From: Actinomycetota bacterium
GTDB lineage: Bacteria; Actinomycetota; Actinomycetes; Nanopelagicales; Nanopelagicaceae
Direction of reading: 5' to 3'
NCBI GenBank assembly: GCA_016870715.1
Contig: VGAL01000002.1
Span: 1-64,000, forward strand
Length of the DNA stretch: 64,000 nucleotides
The first letter of the stretch is position 1; the number at the start of each line of letters is the position of its first letter. This document shows, in pieces, positions 10,422 to 18,919 of this stretch. Both the position numbers and the translations under genes were made by a program. The notes beneath the pieces were generated by a model, which saw nothing but the letters and a program-made list of their open reading frames with translations, was not told the DNA's origin and did no database searches.

Positions 10422-10811
10422 TTAGGGAATCCAGACGAAAATTGCCGTCACGACACCTGCAGCAATAATCGCCTGAATCAATATCGAGAGCGCTTTCTTA
10501 CGATCACTCTTCTTGCTTTCGGCATCGAAGACCTTTTCCATCTCGCTGATTTTGCCGAAGTTGAAAGTTCCTACTAGGCCATATGCCAAGCAGAACTTAT
10601 TTCGAGCCTGAATAAATCCGATTGCCGAGACCAACAAAGGGAAAAAGAGCGCCCACCGCGCAGACCTAGCAACATCATCTGCCATGAGGAGGGTGTACCC
10701 CGAGACTACGGCGAAGACCAATGCAGCGATCCCGACCGTTCGTCGACGCGCAATCTCACCTTTTCCGATGTTACATACGCCAGGAACATATCCCGGATTG
10801 GTCTGGCTCAT
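10422..10811 (-). CDS. Small membrane protein with CNIGxxEIxRRR motif
   Basis: Uncharacterised 129-residue protein. The N-terminus has PGVCNIGKGEIARRRTVG (residues 10-27), a motif I recall from a widespread but unnamed family of bacterial membrane proteins. Then come hydrophobic helices at about 28-46, 52-68 and 107-127, with a basic loop containing EMEKVFDAESKKSDRKK between the last two. The motif's single Cys next to a basic run could be functional. Its ATG at 10811 is preceded by a strong AAAGGAG at 6 nt, making it one of the few genes here with a classical ribosome-binding site. Its function is unknown. Confidence 0.72.
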   Translation of the reverse strand: MSQTNPGYVPGVCNIGKGEIARRRTVGIAALVFAVVSGYTLLMADDVARSARWALFFPLLVSAIGFIQARNKFCLAYGLVGTFNFGKISEMEKVFDAESKKSDRKKALSILIQAIIAAGVVTAIFVWIP

Positions 10812-10872
10812 TATTGGCTCCTTTGCGAAAATTGCTGTAAGAGTATGACAATACAGAACTGACCGCATCCCA

Positions 10873-10878
10873 TAGGCT
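10873..10878 (+). promoter_or_regulatory. -10 element (TAGGCT) for leaderless FAD dehydrogenase gene
   Basis: TAGGCT is 6 nt upstream of the ATG at 10885, with no ribosome-binding site between. Confidence 0.5.
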
Positions 10879-10884
10879 TGCCCC

Positions 10885-12324
10885 ATGACTCAAATCTCGC
10901 AATCAGCGCAGACCCCAAGCTATACACGCTTTGAACTGACTCATGCGCATATCGAGCATTTGAAATCCCTCGCAGGCGGCGGCGTAAACACCTCACAAGC
11001 AGCTTTAGAGCAGCATGGCCATGATGAATCAGCATGGCCTTCAGTTTTGCCTGATGCAGTTGTCTATCCAAAAAATACTGATGAAGTCTCGGCCATCCTC
11101 AAATATTGTAATCAAGAGGGTATACCGGTAATCCCGTTTGGAGCTGGCACCTCATTAGAGGGTCACATTCTCGCTTTTTATGGCGGCATCTCACTGGATC
11201 TCACCGAGATGAATAAAATTATTGAGATTCGTCCAGATGATCTAATGGTCATAGTTGAAGCAGGTGTACATCGAGTTGCTCTCAATGAGAAATTAGTCTC
11301 TCATGGTCTCTTCTTCTCTGTTGATCCAGGTGCCGATGCCACCCTTGGAGGAATGGCCGCAACAGGCGCCGCTGGCACTACCACGGTTCGCTACGGATCT
11401 ATGCGGGATAACGTACTGGCGCTCACCGCAGTCTTAGCAAATGGCGAAGTGATTCATGTCGGACGTGGCACTCGAAAACTCTCTGCCGGTTATGACCTCA
11501 CTCGGTTACTCGTTGGTTCAGAGGGAACGCTTGCTGTTATCACTGAACTCACATTGAAGTTATATGGAACGCCAGAGAAGATGGCGGCAGCGATAGCCCG
11601 CTTCCCCAATCTGCAAGCAGGAGTCGAAGCAGCAACTGCGATTGTTCGATCCGGGATTGCTATTGCACGATGTGAATTTCTCGATCCCAACTGCATTAAG
11701 AACATCAATTCCTACTCCAATCTCTCACTACCTGAGAGTCCCACTCTCTTCTTTGAGTTCCACGGAAGTCCAAAAGGGGTAGAAGAAGATGCGAAATCCA
11801 CTCAGGAAATCGTCGCCGAATTTGGTGGCACAGAATTTGAATGGACCACTGATGAAGGTGCCAGAAGAAAACTCTGGGAAGCTCGCCATCATGTTCACTG
11901 GGCAAGCATCGCAGCTCATCCCGGCAAGCGAGGGGTAAGCACTGATTCAGTTGTTCCGCTCTCTCTGCTGGGTGAGGCTGTAGGAATGGCTGATCAATTC
12001 CTTACTGAGAAGGGTTATCCGTACACGGTCTTAGGCCATGTTGCTGATGGGAATTTTCATACTTTCATCATCACCGATCCGGAGAAGCCAGAGCAACTCG
12101 AGGAGATTCGAGAGATTGCACATGAACTCGCACTTCGAATAATCGCTATGGGTGGAACCTGCACTGGTGAACATGGCATTGGTGCTGGAAAAATCGATGC
12201 ATTAGTCGAAGAAACTGGGCAAAGCGCTATTGATGTGATGCTAGGTATTAAGAACTTCTTCGACCCAAATCACATTCTTAACCCCGGAAAGATTCTTCAT
12301 GACACAGCACCTAAATGTGGCTAG
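10885..12324 (+). CDS. FAD-linked D-lactate/glycolate-type dehydrogenase
   Basis: Flavoenzyme of the FAD_binding_4/FAD-oxidase_C family (479 aa) that oxidises a 2-hydroxy acid and passes electrons to a quinone or cytochrome. It has the PCMH-type FAD domain in about residues 55-235, with IPVIPFGAGTSLEGH (85-99), the pyrophosphate-binding DPGADATLGGMAATGAAGTT and LLVGSEGTLAVITE. The substrate cap shows HVADGNFH and the C-terminal GGTCTGEHGIGAGK, both hallmarks of the DLD/GlcD group. It lacks the C-terminal 4Fe-4S domain seen in fused forms and is not followed by GlcE or GlcF, so D-lactate dehydrogenase is the likelier role. It ends 3 bp from the convergent PLP gene. Confidence 0.87.
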   Translation: MTQISQSAQTPSYTRFELTHAHIEHLKSLAGGGVNTSQAALEQHGHDESAWPSVLPDAVVYPKNTDEVSAILKYCNQEGIPVIPFGAGTSLEGHILAFYGGISLDLTEMNKIIEIRPDDLMVIVEAGVHRVALNEKLVSHGLFFSVDPGADATLGGMAATGAAGTTTVRYGSMRDNVLALTAVLANGEVIHVGRGTRKLSAGYDLTRLLVGSEGTLAVITELTLKLYGTPEKMAAAIARFPNLQAGVEAATAIVRSGIAIARCEFLDPNCIKNINSYSNLSLPESPTLFFEFHGSPKGVEEDAKSTQEIVAEFGGTEFEWTTDEGARRKLWEARHHVHWASIAAHPGKRGVSTDSVVPLSLLGEAVGMADQFLTEKGYPYTVLGHVADGNFHTFIITDPEKPEQLEEIREIAHELALRIIAMGGTCTGEHGIGAGKIDALVEETGQSAIDVMLGIKNFFDPNHILNPGKILHDTAPKCG

Positions 12325-12327
12325 AAA

Positions 12328-13401
12328 TTAACTTTGCGATTTAGTTAACGCCTGATCCATATCGCTCCACAAGTCTTCGACATGTTCAATTCCGACCGAA
12401 ATTCTGATGAGATTCTCGGGCACTTCGAGAGGTTCATCGCCATGGCGACGACGCCGTTCCCATAACGACTCGACGCCACCAAGGCTGGTGGCATAGGACC
12501 AAATCCTCGATGCATTGCAGGCTTTGTCTGCTGCGCGAGCGCCACCCTTTACTTCGATGGAGACCAAAAAACCAAATCCTGGATATCGAACCCGTTCAAC
12601 CGCAGGATGATTCTGTAAGCGCTCAACAAGAATCTTTGTGCTGTTCTCTGCCTGCGCAAACCTGATTGGAAAAGTTCGGAGTCCGCGCAGCGCCAACCAG
12701 GCCTCAAAAGGCCCGGCATTTGCACCCGAATCTTTTCGATACGACATCAACTTCTCAAATAGTTCAGCGGAATCTGTGATTGCCGCTCCCAATACCACAT
12801 CGCTATGACCCGATAGCGCCTTCGTTAGCGAGTGCACCGCAACATCCGCACCAAGTTTCAGCGGTTGTTGTCGAAGAGGTGTCGCAAAGGTGTTATCGAC
12901 AGCGACAAGCACACCACGGGCTTTAGCCTCATGAATCAGAGTAGAAACATCAGCGATCGTTAAAAGTGGATTTACTGGTGACTCGAAGAAAAGCATCGCA
13001 GCACCATCAAGGGCTGCAATCACCGATTGATTCTCGTTGATATCGACCCACCGAATCCGCAGTCGATTATTAGCCTCAAGCTTCCGTAACTGCACAAAGG
13101 TATTCATATACCCAGCAGTTGGCGCTACTACCACGCCCCCTGGGGGAATCAAATCAAAAGTTGCCGAGATCGCCGCCATTCCTGAGGAGAAGACCAGCGC
13201 TTGCCCACCTTCTAGCGCACCAAGGACAGCTTCCAAATCCTTCCACGTGTCGTTATCCGAGCGACCATAGATGTACTCGCCACCAGCGCGGAATGTGGTG
13301 GAGACAGAGATTCCGCCGATGATTGCCCCGCCAGGTTCACGTTCAGGACGCCCTTGTTGGACAACCTGCGTCTCGGGACGAAGTGGGTTCTGCTCAACCA
13401 T
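12328..13401 (-). CDS. Cystathionine gamma-synthase-like PLP enzyme (Cys/Met metabolism)
   Basis: Fold type I PLP enzyme of the trans-sulfuration family (357 aa, shorter than the usual 380-400). Seen: SSGMAAISA phosphate-binding loop (72-80), FFESPVNPLL (138-147), Asp169 in VAVDNTFATPL, Lys194 in VHSLTKALSGHSDV and a C-terminal NLIRISVGIEH. It could be a cystathionine gamma-synthase, gamma-lyase or O-acetylhomoserine sulfhydrylase, and sequence reading cannot separate these. A MalY-type cystathionine beta-lyase is encoded 1.5 kb upstream, so trans-sulfuration toward homocysteine is plausible, and AhcY lies elsewhere in the window. The ATG is 6 nt after TACCCT. Confidence 0.87.
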   Translation of the reverse strand: MVEQNPLRPETQVVQQGRPEREPGGAIIGGISVSTTFRAGGEYIYGRSDNDTWKDLEAVLGALEGGQALVFSSGMAAISATFDLIPPGGVVVAPTAGYMNTFVQLRKLEANNRLRIRWVDINENQSVIAALDGAAMLFFESPVNPLLTIADVSTLIHEAKARGVLVAVDNTFATPLRQQPLKLGADVAVHSLTKALSGHSDVVLGAAITDSAELFEKLMSYRKDSGANAGPFEAWLALRGLRTFPIRFAQAENSTKILVERLQNHPAVERVRYPGFGFLVSIEVKGGARAADKACNASRIWSYATSLGGVESLWERRRRHGDEPLEVPENLIRISVGIEHVEDLWSDMDQALTKSQS

Positions 13402-13407
13402 GGCAGA

Positions 13408-13413
13408 AGGGTA
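13408..13413 (-). promoter_or_regulatory. -10 element (TACCCT) for leaderless trans-sulfuration gene
   Basis: TACCCT on the minus strand, 6 nt before ATG 13401, within the 19 bp gap after the FAD oxidoreductase stop. Confidence 0.45.
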
Positions 13414-13420
13414 CTAGAGA

Positions 13421-14965
13421 TTAACGCTTTGCTAATAAGGCAAAGGCCGCATTATGTCCAGCGATACCGCTTACTCCACCACCGCGTATCGCGCTTGCTC
13501 CCCCTAAGAAAATATTTTCGTAGGAGGTCTCACTCCCCCACTCACCTCTATTTTCTGTTACAGCAAAGGGCATTGTCAGGTCGCCATGGAAGATATTGCC
13601 ACGAGGTAAATCAAGTTCATCTTCAAGGTCCAGTGGATTTTTCACTTCAAGACAGGCACGACCATGTAAATCATAAGCGAGCGACTCTTCAAGCGGTTCT
13701 TCAAGATAGCTATTGATGCCGGCGATAATTCGCTCAGTGGCCCTTGCAGTATTTAATTGTCGATTGTTCTCAAACAGTGTAGCTGGAGTGTGAAATGCGA
13801 AAAGGGTCAACGTGTGCAAGCCGGAGTCACCCACAATTGAGGGGTCGGTCAGCGAATGGCAATACACTTCTGAGGGAATGACTTGAGGTAGCGAACCAGC
13901 GGCTGATAATCGAAAAGCAGATTCAAGTTGAATAGCGCTCTCATCAATATGAAATGTTCCTGCAAATGCCAAACGGGGATCAATTCCACTCTTTAACTTC
14001 GGCAATTCTTTGAGCAACATGTTCATCTTTATTTGAGAACCATCGCGTCTTTCAGGTACTGACTCACCGAGTAATCGCGCAAGTGCCCGATCATCAGCTG
14101 ACCACACTAGGTCGCGGCAAGAGTAAGTTTTGCCATCACTTGTCTGAACATCCAAAGATTTAGAGTCGCCATGGATACCATCAATTCGCTCATCAACAAT
14201 TATTTGAACACCATGCTTTCGAGCAGCACGTTCCAGTTCGCTCACTAAAGCCCCCATGCCACCTTCAGGAACTCGCCACTCCCCACTTCCATTACCTATG
14301 ACGTGATACAAAAAGCAGATGTTTGCTTGGAAATCATCAACAGAGGAAAAGGTTCCTACCAATGCATCAGTGAGTACAACGCCTCGAACCACATCATCGT
14401 GGAAGTGCTGCGAAACCGTTACTCCGATGGGCTGTTCAAATATTTCATGCCATAACAGTTGATCGTCAAAGCCCGCTTTCAACGCTTCAATCTTCTCAAG
14501 CGGCTTAAGTAAAGATGGTGCTAAATACTTCGCTAGCCGCTCTATTCGACTATAAAAATCCTGCCATGAGAGGAAATCAGCAGTGGAGCCAGTAACTTTT
14601 CGAAAAGAATCCTCGCTCGCAGGGCCGAGGTTGCGCTCGACTAGTAGCCCTAGGTTCTCATTATCTTGGTTGACTGGCGTATACGAAGAAACCCTCCTTG
14701 ATAGCGTGCGAAAATTCAATCCCAATTCGTGCTTAATCTCATCAGGAAAGAGCGAAACCAGGTACGAGTAACGCGAAAGTCGAACGGGATAATCAGGAAA
14801 GGCTTGATAGCTGATAGAAGCACCGCCGAGGGAGGGCCTGGCCTCGATAAGTGCGACTTTCTTGCCAGCTTTCGCTAAATATGTTGCGGCAACCAAACCG
14901 TTATGGCCACCACCAACGACAATCACATCGTACGTAGAATGTTCGGAACCAGAGGCTACAACCAT
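13421..14965 (-). CDS. FAD-dependent oxidoreductase, phytoene desaturase/PYROXD2-like
   Basis: Flavoprotein of 514 residues. The N-terminal dinucleotide fold starts TYDVIVVGGGHNGLVAATYL (11-30), followed by EARPSLGGAS (41-50). The C-terminal end is HGDLTMPF and GGASAIRGGGVSGIAGHNAA, as in NAD(P)/FAD oxidoreductases related to CrtI and to human PYROXD2. No carotenoid genes are nearby, so carotene desaturation is not supported. Its start overlaps the MalY-type gene by 10 bp, placing it last in the TerC-SDR-MalY-oxidoreductase run. The ATG lacks a clear ribosome-binding site, so translation is probably coupled to the upstream gene. Confidence 0.82.
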   Translation of the reverse strand: MVVASGSEHSTYDVIVVGGGHNGLVAATYLAKAGKKVALIEARPSLGGASISYQAFPDYPVRLSRYSYLVSLFPDEIKHELGLNFRTLSRRVSSYTPVNQDNENLGLLVERNLGPASEDSFRKVTGSTADFLSWQDFYSRIERLAKYLAPSLLKPLEKIEALKAGFDDQLLWHEIFEQPIGVTVSQHFHDDVVRGVVLTDALVGTFSSVDDFQANICFLYHVIGNGSGEWRVPEGGMGALVSELERAARKHGVQIIVDERIDGIHGDSKSLDVQTSDGKTYSCRDLVWSADDRALARLLGESVPERRDGSQIKMNMLLKELPKLKSGIDPRLAFAGTFHIDESAIQLESAFRLSAAGSLPQVIPSEVYCHSLTDPSIVGDSGLHTLTLFAFHTPATLFENNRQLNTARATERIIAGINSYLEEPLEESLAYDLHGRACLEVKNPLDLEDELDLPRGNIFHGDLTMPFAVTENRGEWGSETSYENIFLGGASAIRGGGVSGIAGHNAAFALLAKR

Positions 14966-16104
14966 GGTGCGATTCTCGTGACCGCTTCTTCAAGAATTTC
15001 TGGCGAGGTTGCAAAATTCAAACGAGCGTGATGTTTGCCCCCAGTCCCAAAGGGAATTCCTGAACTTATTGCCACTCGAGCCTTCTCTAATAATTCAACT
15101 GCTGGATCTTCTCCCAAGCGCGTGTCGCTGAAGTCCACCCACGAGAGATAGCTATTTTTTGGTTTGGATATTTGCACATTGGGCCAGTGCTTGGCGACTA
15201 ACTCTGCGAAATATTGGGAGCTCTCTTCAATCGTGTCGATAGCGCTATCAAGCCATTCATCGCACTCCGAGAATGCCGCCACATGTGAAGCAGCGCCAAT
15301 TAGCGATGCTCGGGAGCGAATCCCTTTCACCAGAGGCTCTAACTTCTCGTGCAACTCGCTATTCTCAGTGAAGAATAATGCACATTTGAGGCCAGCGAGA
15401 TTCCATGACTTGCTTGCTGAGGTGAGCGTGATTACTTGCGAACGAGCTTCATCGCTTACCTTGCCAAAAGGCGTGAAAGTCTCCCCCTTATAAGTCAGTG
15501 GAGCATGGATTTCGTCGCTGAGAATGATTACTCCAAATTTCTTTGCGAGCGCCGCGATTTTCTTCAATTCTTCAGAGGTAAAGATCAATCCCAAAGGATT
15601 ATGTGGGTTGGAAATAATGAAAAACTGCACACCTGTTCCGAATTCGCGTTCAAGTCCCTCAAAATCAATTGAATAATTGGTTCCATCTTTACGGAGCGGA
15701 ACTTCAACAATTGGAAAATGTATTTCGGTGGTCCAATTGTAGAAAGCTGGATAAATCGGTGGCATGACCACCACTCGATCTCCCGGCGAACCGAGCGCTC
15801 GCAAAATCTCGATTGTGGCAACTCCTAAATCTGTAGTCATTCGGACCGATTCTGGATTGATTTGCCAATTCCAACGGCGCTGAGCAAACCCAGCGAAAGC
15901 CAGACCTAATTCCGGAAATTTTCCTAGATAACCAGTATCTGATCGGCGCATCATTTCAGTCACCGCATCGATGATAGGTGCGGCGATTGGATAGTCCATC
16001 TCCGCAACCGGCAGCGGTAGTACATCTGGGTCATATTCACGCCACTTAGTACTTCTACGTTTCCTTAGCTCTGCTAAAGATGGTGCGAGTAGCCTTCCGC
16101 TCAT
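14956..16104 (-). CDS. MalY/PatB-type cystathionine beta-lyase (aminotransferase fold)
   Basis: PLP enzyme (382 aa) of aminotransferase class I/II, MalY/PatB subgroup, which cleaves C-S bonds such as that of cystathionine. Supporting features are KWREYDPDVLPLPVAEMDY near the N-terminus (20-38, the WVADMDF-like signature of the group), VMPPIYPAF (113-121), ISNPHNPLG (164-172), Asp197 and the PLP lysine Lys232 in TSASKSWNLAGLK. The start overlaps the SDR stop by 4 bp (ATGA), so the genes are cotranscribed. Together with the gamma-synthase-like gene at 12328 it may serve methionine synthesis. Confidence 0.88.
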   Translation of the reverse strand: MSGRLLAPSLAELRKRRSTKWREYDPDVLPLPVAEMDYPIAAPIIDAVTEMMRRSDTGYLGKFPELGLAFAGFAQRRWNWQINPESVRMTTDLGVATIEILRALGSPGDRVVVMPPIYPAFYNWTTEIHFPIVEVPLRKDGTNYSIDFEGLEREFGTGVQFFIISNPHNPLGLIFTSEELKKIAALAKKFGVIILSDEIHAPLTYKGETFTPFGKVSDEARSQVITLTSASKSWNLAGLKCALFFTENSELHEKLEPLVKGIRSRASLIGAASHVAAFSECDEWLDSAIDTIEESSQYFAELVAKHWPNVQISKPKNSYLSWVDFSDTRLGEDPAVELLEKARVAISSGIPFGTGGKHHARLNFATSPEILEEAVTRIAPWL

Positions 16105-16853
16105 TGCTGAGTAATCCTATGGACCTTATGTTGGGCTGCTTGAGCCACTGGTCTAATTGTCATCGAGTCAATATTGAAATGTTCAGGAAGCATGACGCTC
16201 CATCGAATTGCCTCTGCAACATCACTATCAGCAAGCGGTTTCTCGACTCCCGCATAAATCTTTGCAGCACGCTCACTGTCGCCAGAGAATCGTGTCAAAG
16301 CAAACTCATCAGTCTTAACCATTCCGGGAGCTATTTCTGTAACCCTGATAGGCAAGCCACTCAATTCCAATCGAAGGGTGCGAGCTAGTGCCACCTCTCC
16401 ATGCTTAGCAGCTACATAAGATCCGCCATTTTCATAAGCTACCTGACCAGCAGTGGAAGTGATGATGACCAAATGCCCCTTCCCATGTTTAGTCATGAGA
16501 GGAGTCAAGGCTTTAATACATCGGACTGATCCAACCACATTAACATCATAAGTTTTCATCCAGACCTCTGGATCTGAAGTTATCACCGTATCAAAATCGA
16601 AAGCTCCGCCTGCATTGCATACCAAGATTTCTACCGGCTTTCCATGAAGATGTGCGGCTAATTTCTGCACGTCTGTATCAGAGGTGACATCAATAGTTAG
16701 CGTTTCAATATTCTCATCTTCAGCCGAGAGTTGATTTAGGCGATCTTCTCTGCGAGCAACAGCAACCACGTGAAAACTGTGTTCGGCAAGTAATCGCGCT
16801 GTTGCTGCGCCGATTCCACTACTTGCCCCAGTAATTACCGCGATCGGTTTCAT
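16101..16853 (-). CDS. Short-chain dehydrogenase/reductase
   Basis: Classical SDR of 250 residues, NAD(P)-dependent, substrate unknown. The cofactor loop TGASSGIG is at 8-15, NAG at 80-82, and the catalytic triad is Ser133, Tyr146 and Lys150 (GSYVAAK). ARRED after beta-2 suggests NADP preference by analogy with other SDRs carrying a basic residue there. It resembles the YdfG/serine 3-dehydrogenase group (VTEIAPGMVKTDEF). Its ATG overlaps the TerC stop by 4 bp and its stop overlaps the MalY-type start by 4 bp. Confidence 0.9.
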   Translation of the reverse strand: MKPIAVITGASSGIGAATARLLAEHSFHVVAVARREDRLNQLSAEDENIETLTIDVTSDTDVQKLAAHLHGKPVEILVCNAGGAFDFDTVITSDPEVWMKTYDVNVVGSVRCIKALTPLMTKHGKGHLVIITSTAGQVAYENGGSYVAAKHGEVALARTLRLELSGLPIRVTEIAPGMVKTDEFALTRFSGDSERAAKIYAGVEKPLADSDVAEAIRWSVMLPEHFNIDSMTIRPVAQAAQHKVHRITQQ

Positions 16854-17758
16854 TCTTTATTCTCCGTTTTTTTAACTGGTCTTGTAAGACTAATCAATGA
16901 AGTGACTGAAAGGGAGGCGATGATTACTCCCAGGCTGACTGCAAGCGAGATTTCAGGAATCTTCAGAGCACCAATGTTGTGGATTCCAATTCCATGTAAA
17001 GCCTCGATGACAAGTTTGACTCCGATAAAGCCCAGAATGATAGCTAGCCCTTTTGAAAGGTATACCAATCGATTAAGAAAGTCTCCGAGAAGAAAATAGA
17101 GTTGCCTTAACCCCATTAATGCAAAAGCGTTTGCCGTAAAGACGATGTAAGGATCCTTGGTCAAACCGAAGATTGCTGGAATGGAATCGAGAGCAAAGAG
17201 TAAATCAGTGGTACCTACAGCGACTAGCGCGACGGTGAAAGGAGTTGCACCACGTGCAGCAAGGCTCTTTATCATGCGAGATTCTTGCCAATCATTCGTT
17301 TCATCCTCATCTTTTGCCAGATGCCAGGCGGTGTATAGCAAGAATGCACCGAATACGAAGAAGATTGCCACAAAACGATGAATGAGAGCAGCGCCAGCGG
17401 CGATAAATGCACCGCGAAGAATCAATGCGAGGATGATTCCAATCAGAAGGACAAGTTGAGCCTTCTCTTTACTTATTTTTAGACGGGAAAGGATGATGAT
17501 AAATACGAAAACGTTATCGATGGAGAGTGAATATTCAGTCAGCCAACCTGCGAAGAACTCCGCTCGCGCCTGCGGGTTCTCCCAACCGCCTAAAGTCCAA
17601 CCAAAGACGATGGCGGCCGCCACATAAAAAATGGTCCATAAGCCAGCCTCTTTTGTGGTGGTCTCCTGGTCTCTCCGTTTTATTGCGAGGAGGAGATCAA
17701 GGAGTAAAACTCCAACAAGGACGGCTATGGTAATAAGCCATATGGAGCCAGAGGTCAT
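16850..17758 (-). CDS. TerC family integral membrane protein
   Basis: Polytopic membrane protein of 302 residues with about eight hydrophobic helices. The TerC hallmarks are present: EYSLSIDNVFVFIIILSR with the conserved Asp-Asn pair in an early helix and FALDSIPAIFGLT later. TerC relatives act in tellurium-ion resistance or in loading manganese onto exported proteins; which applies here is unknown. A hydrophilic loop (AKDEDETNDWQESRM, about 148-162) separates two halves. GGAG lies 9 nt before the ATG. It is first in a four-gene run with overlapping starts. Confidence 0.93.
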   Translation of the reverse strand: MTSGSIWLITIAVLVGVLLLDLLLAIKRRDQETTTKEAGLWTIFYVAAAIVFGWTLGGWENPQARAEFFAGWLTEYSLSIDNVFVFIIILSRLKISKEKAQLVLLIGIILALILRGAFIAAGAALIHRFVAIFFVFGAFLLYTAWHLAKDEDETNDWQESRMIKSLAARGATPFTVALVAVGTTDLLFALDSIPAIFGLTKDPYIVFTANAFALMGLRQLYFLLGDFLNRLVYLSKGLAIILGFIGVKLVIEALHGIGIHNIGALKIPEISLAVSLGVIIASLSVTSLISLTRPVKKTENKE

Positions 17759-17798
17759 TAGCGCTTCTCCTCGTCATAGATATTCAAGTCCGGTTAGC

Positions 17799-18203
17799 CT
17801 ACTTCTTCTCGAGCAGAAGTGAGACTGAATTGATGCACCATCGCTCATCCGTGGGCGTCGAATAGCCCTCACCTTCGAAGACATGTCCCAGATGTGAGCC
17901 ACAATTGGCACAGCGCACCTCAGTCCGTGCCCTTCCTAACGAATGATCAGGGAGTAATTCGACTGCGTCTTGAGCGCTAGGTTGGTAGAAGGAGGGCCAG
18001 CCACAACCCGAGTGGAACTTGTGATTGCTTCGAAATAGCTCTGCGTTACATGCCTTGCAGCGATACACACCTACACTCTCTTCATCCGTGTATTCTCCGG
18101 TAAAGGGCGCTTCAGTTGCAGCTCTTCGCAATACGTTAAATGAGAGATTATCAACTCGAGCTTTTAACTCATTCTCGTCAATTTGGTGTGGATATTCAGC
18201 CAT
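17799..18203 (-). CDS. msrB: Peptide-methionine (R)-S-oxide reductase
   Basis: Repairs the R epimer of methionine sulfoxide in proteins. The 134-residue protein has a structural zinc site formed by Cys49/Cys52 and Cys98/Cys101, SGCGWPSF with Cys67 as the likely resolving residue, and catalytic Cys123 in ERWCINS. The ATG at 18203 lies 2 bp after the msrA stop; a longer in-frame reading would start inside msrA and adds no family sequence. The two reductases together cover both sulfoxide epimers. Confidence 0.96.
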   Translation of the reverse strand: MAEYPHQIDENELKARVDNLSFNVLRRAATEAPFTGEYTDEESVGVYRCKACNAELFRSNHKFHSGCGWPSFYQPSAQDAVELLPDHSLGRARTEVRCANCGSHLGHVFEGEGYSTPTDERWCINSVSLLLEKK

Positions 18204-18205
18204 CG

Positions 18206-18724
18206 TTAGCGCATCACTCCCGTTGGAAAGGGAACTCCAGTTGTAGCATGGCAGTCGTAACCATTGGGGTTTTTCTCTAAATAACGTTGGTGATACTCCT
18301 CCGCATCCCAAAATTCTGGCGCGGCTGTTACTTCGGTAGTAATTTCATCAAATCCCAATCTACTTAACTCGCTCTGGTAGATCTCTTTGCTGCGAAGAGC
18401 TTCTTCACGTTGATTCTGATTAACATAGTAAATCGCACTTCGATATTGAGTGCCGATGTCATTTCCTTGACGATTCAAAGTTGTCGGATCATGCATTTGC
18501 CAGAATGCAATGAGCAACTTTTGATACGTAATTCTGTTCATATCAAATTCAACTTTTACAACTTCCGCATGTCCGGTGCTCCCCGAGCAGACCTCTTTAT
18601 ACGTGGGATTAGGAGAAGTTCCACCTATGTATCCGACGCGAGTATTGGTGACGCCCTCCATCTGCCAGAAGCGACGTTCGGCACCCCAGAAACATCCGGT
18701 TGCAAAATATGCGGTCTCGCTCAT
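18206..18724 (-). CDS. msrA: Peptide-methionine (S)-S-oxide reductase
   Basis: Repairs the S epimer of methionine sulfoxide. The 172-residue protein has the catalytic GCFWGAE with Cys11, HAEVVKVEFD, and the C-terminal AEEYHQRYLEKNPNGY. A Cys near the end (NGYDCHATTG) can act as the resolving cysteine. It is the first gene of an msrA-msrB pair transcribed away from whiB1. An AGGGG run directly before the ATG is too close to be an ideal ribosome-binding site. Confidence 0.96.
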   Translation of the reverse strand: MSETAYFATGCFWGAERRFWQMEGVTNTRVGYIGGTSPNPTYKEVCSGSTGHAEVVKVEFDMNRITYQKLLIAFWQMHDPTTLNRQGNDIGTQYRSAIYYVNQNQREEALRSKEIYQSELSRLGFDEITTEVTAAPEFWDAEEYHQRYLEKNPNGYDCHATTGVPFPTGVMR

Positions 18725-18813
18725 ACCCCTATCTTCTCTATCTTCGTGAGAATCTACAAAGAACCTGCATTCCTGCCCGCCGCCCTGCTCATTGAGCCAA
18801 TCTTGTGAGAGGA

Positions 18814-18829
18814 ATTACCCCTGTCTTCC
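18814..18829 (+). promoter_or_regulatory. Weak CRP-like half-site upstream of whiB1
   Basis: TGTGA-N6-TTACC matches one arm of the CRP consensus fully and the other partly. M. tuberculosis whiB1 is known to be CRP (Rv3676) controlled, which is the only reason to list this. Confidence 0.2.
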
Positions 18830-18834
18830 TTGTT

Positions 18835-18852
18835 CCTGGCCTGATTACCAGG
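18835..18852 (+). repeat. Inverted repeat CCTGG-N8-CCAGG upstream of whiB1
   Basis: Perfect 5 bp arms around 8 nt, about 70 bp before the whiB1 start. It could be an operator or chance. Confidence 0.25.
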
Positions 18853-18907
18853 GAGAATATGGAAGGTGCGTTCGTGTAACGCCATTCTTATCTAATTACT
18901 CACACGC

Positions 18908-18914
18908 AAGGGGG
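18908..18914 (+). promoter_or_regulatory. Strong ribosome-binding site of whiB1
   Basis: AAGGGGG ends 5 nt before the ATG. This contrasts with the many leaderless genes in the window and implies a real 5' leader for whiB1. Confidence 0.7.
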
Positions 18915-18919
18915 CAGCC

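Noticed and set aside
13421..14965. Carotenoid biosynthesis gene crtI
   Set aside because: Only general phytoene-desaturase-type FAD similarity; no crtB, crtE or cyclase genes, and closer resemblance to PYROXD2-type oxidoreductases.
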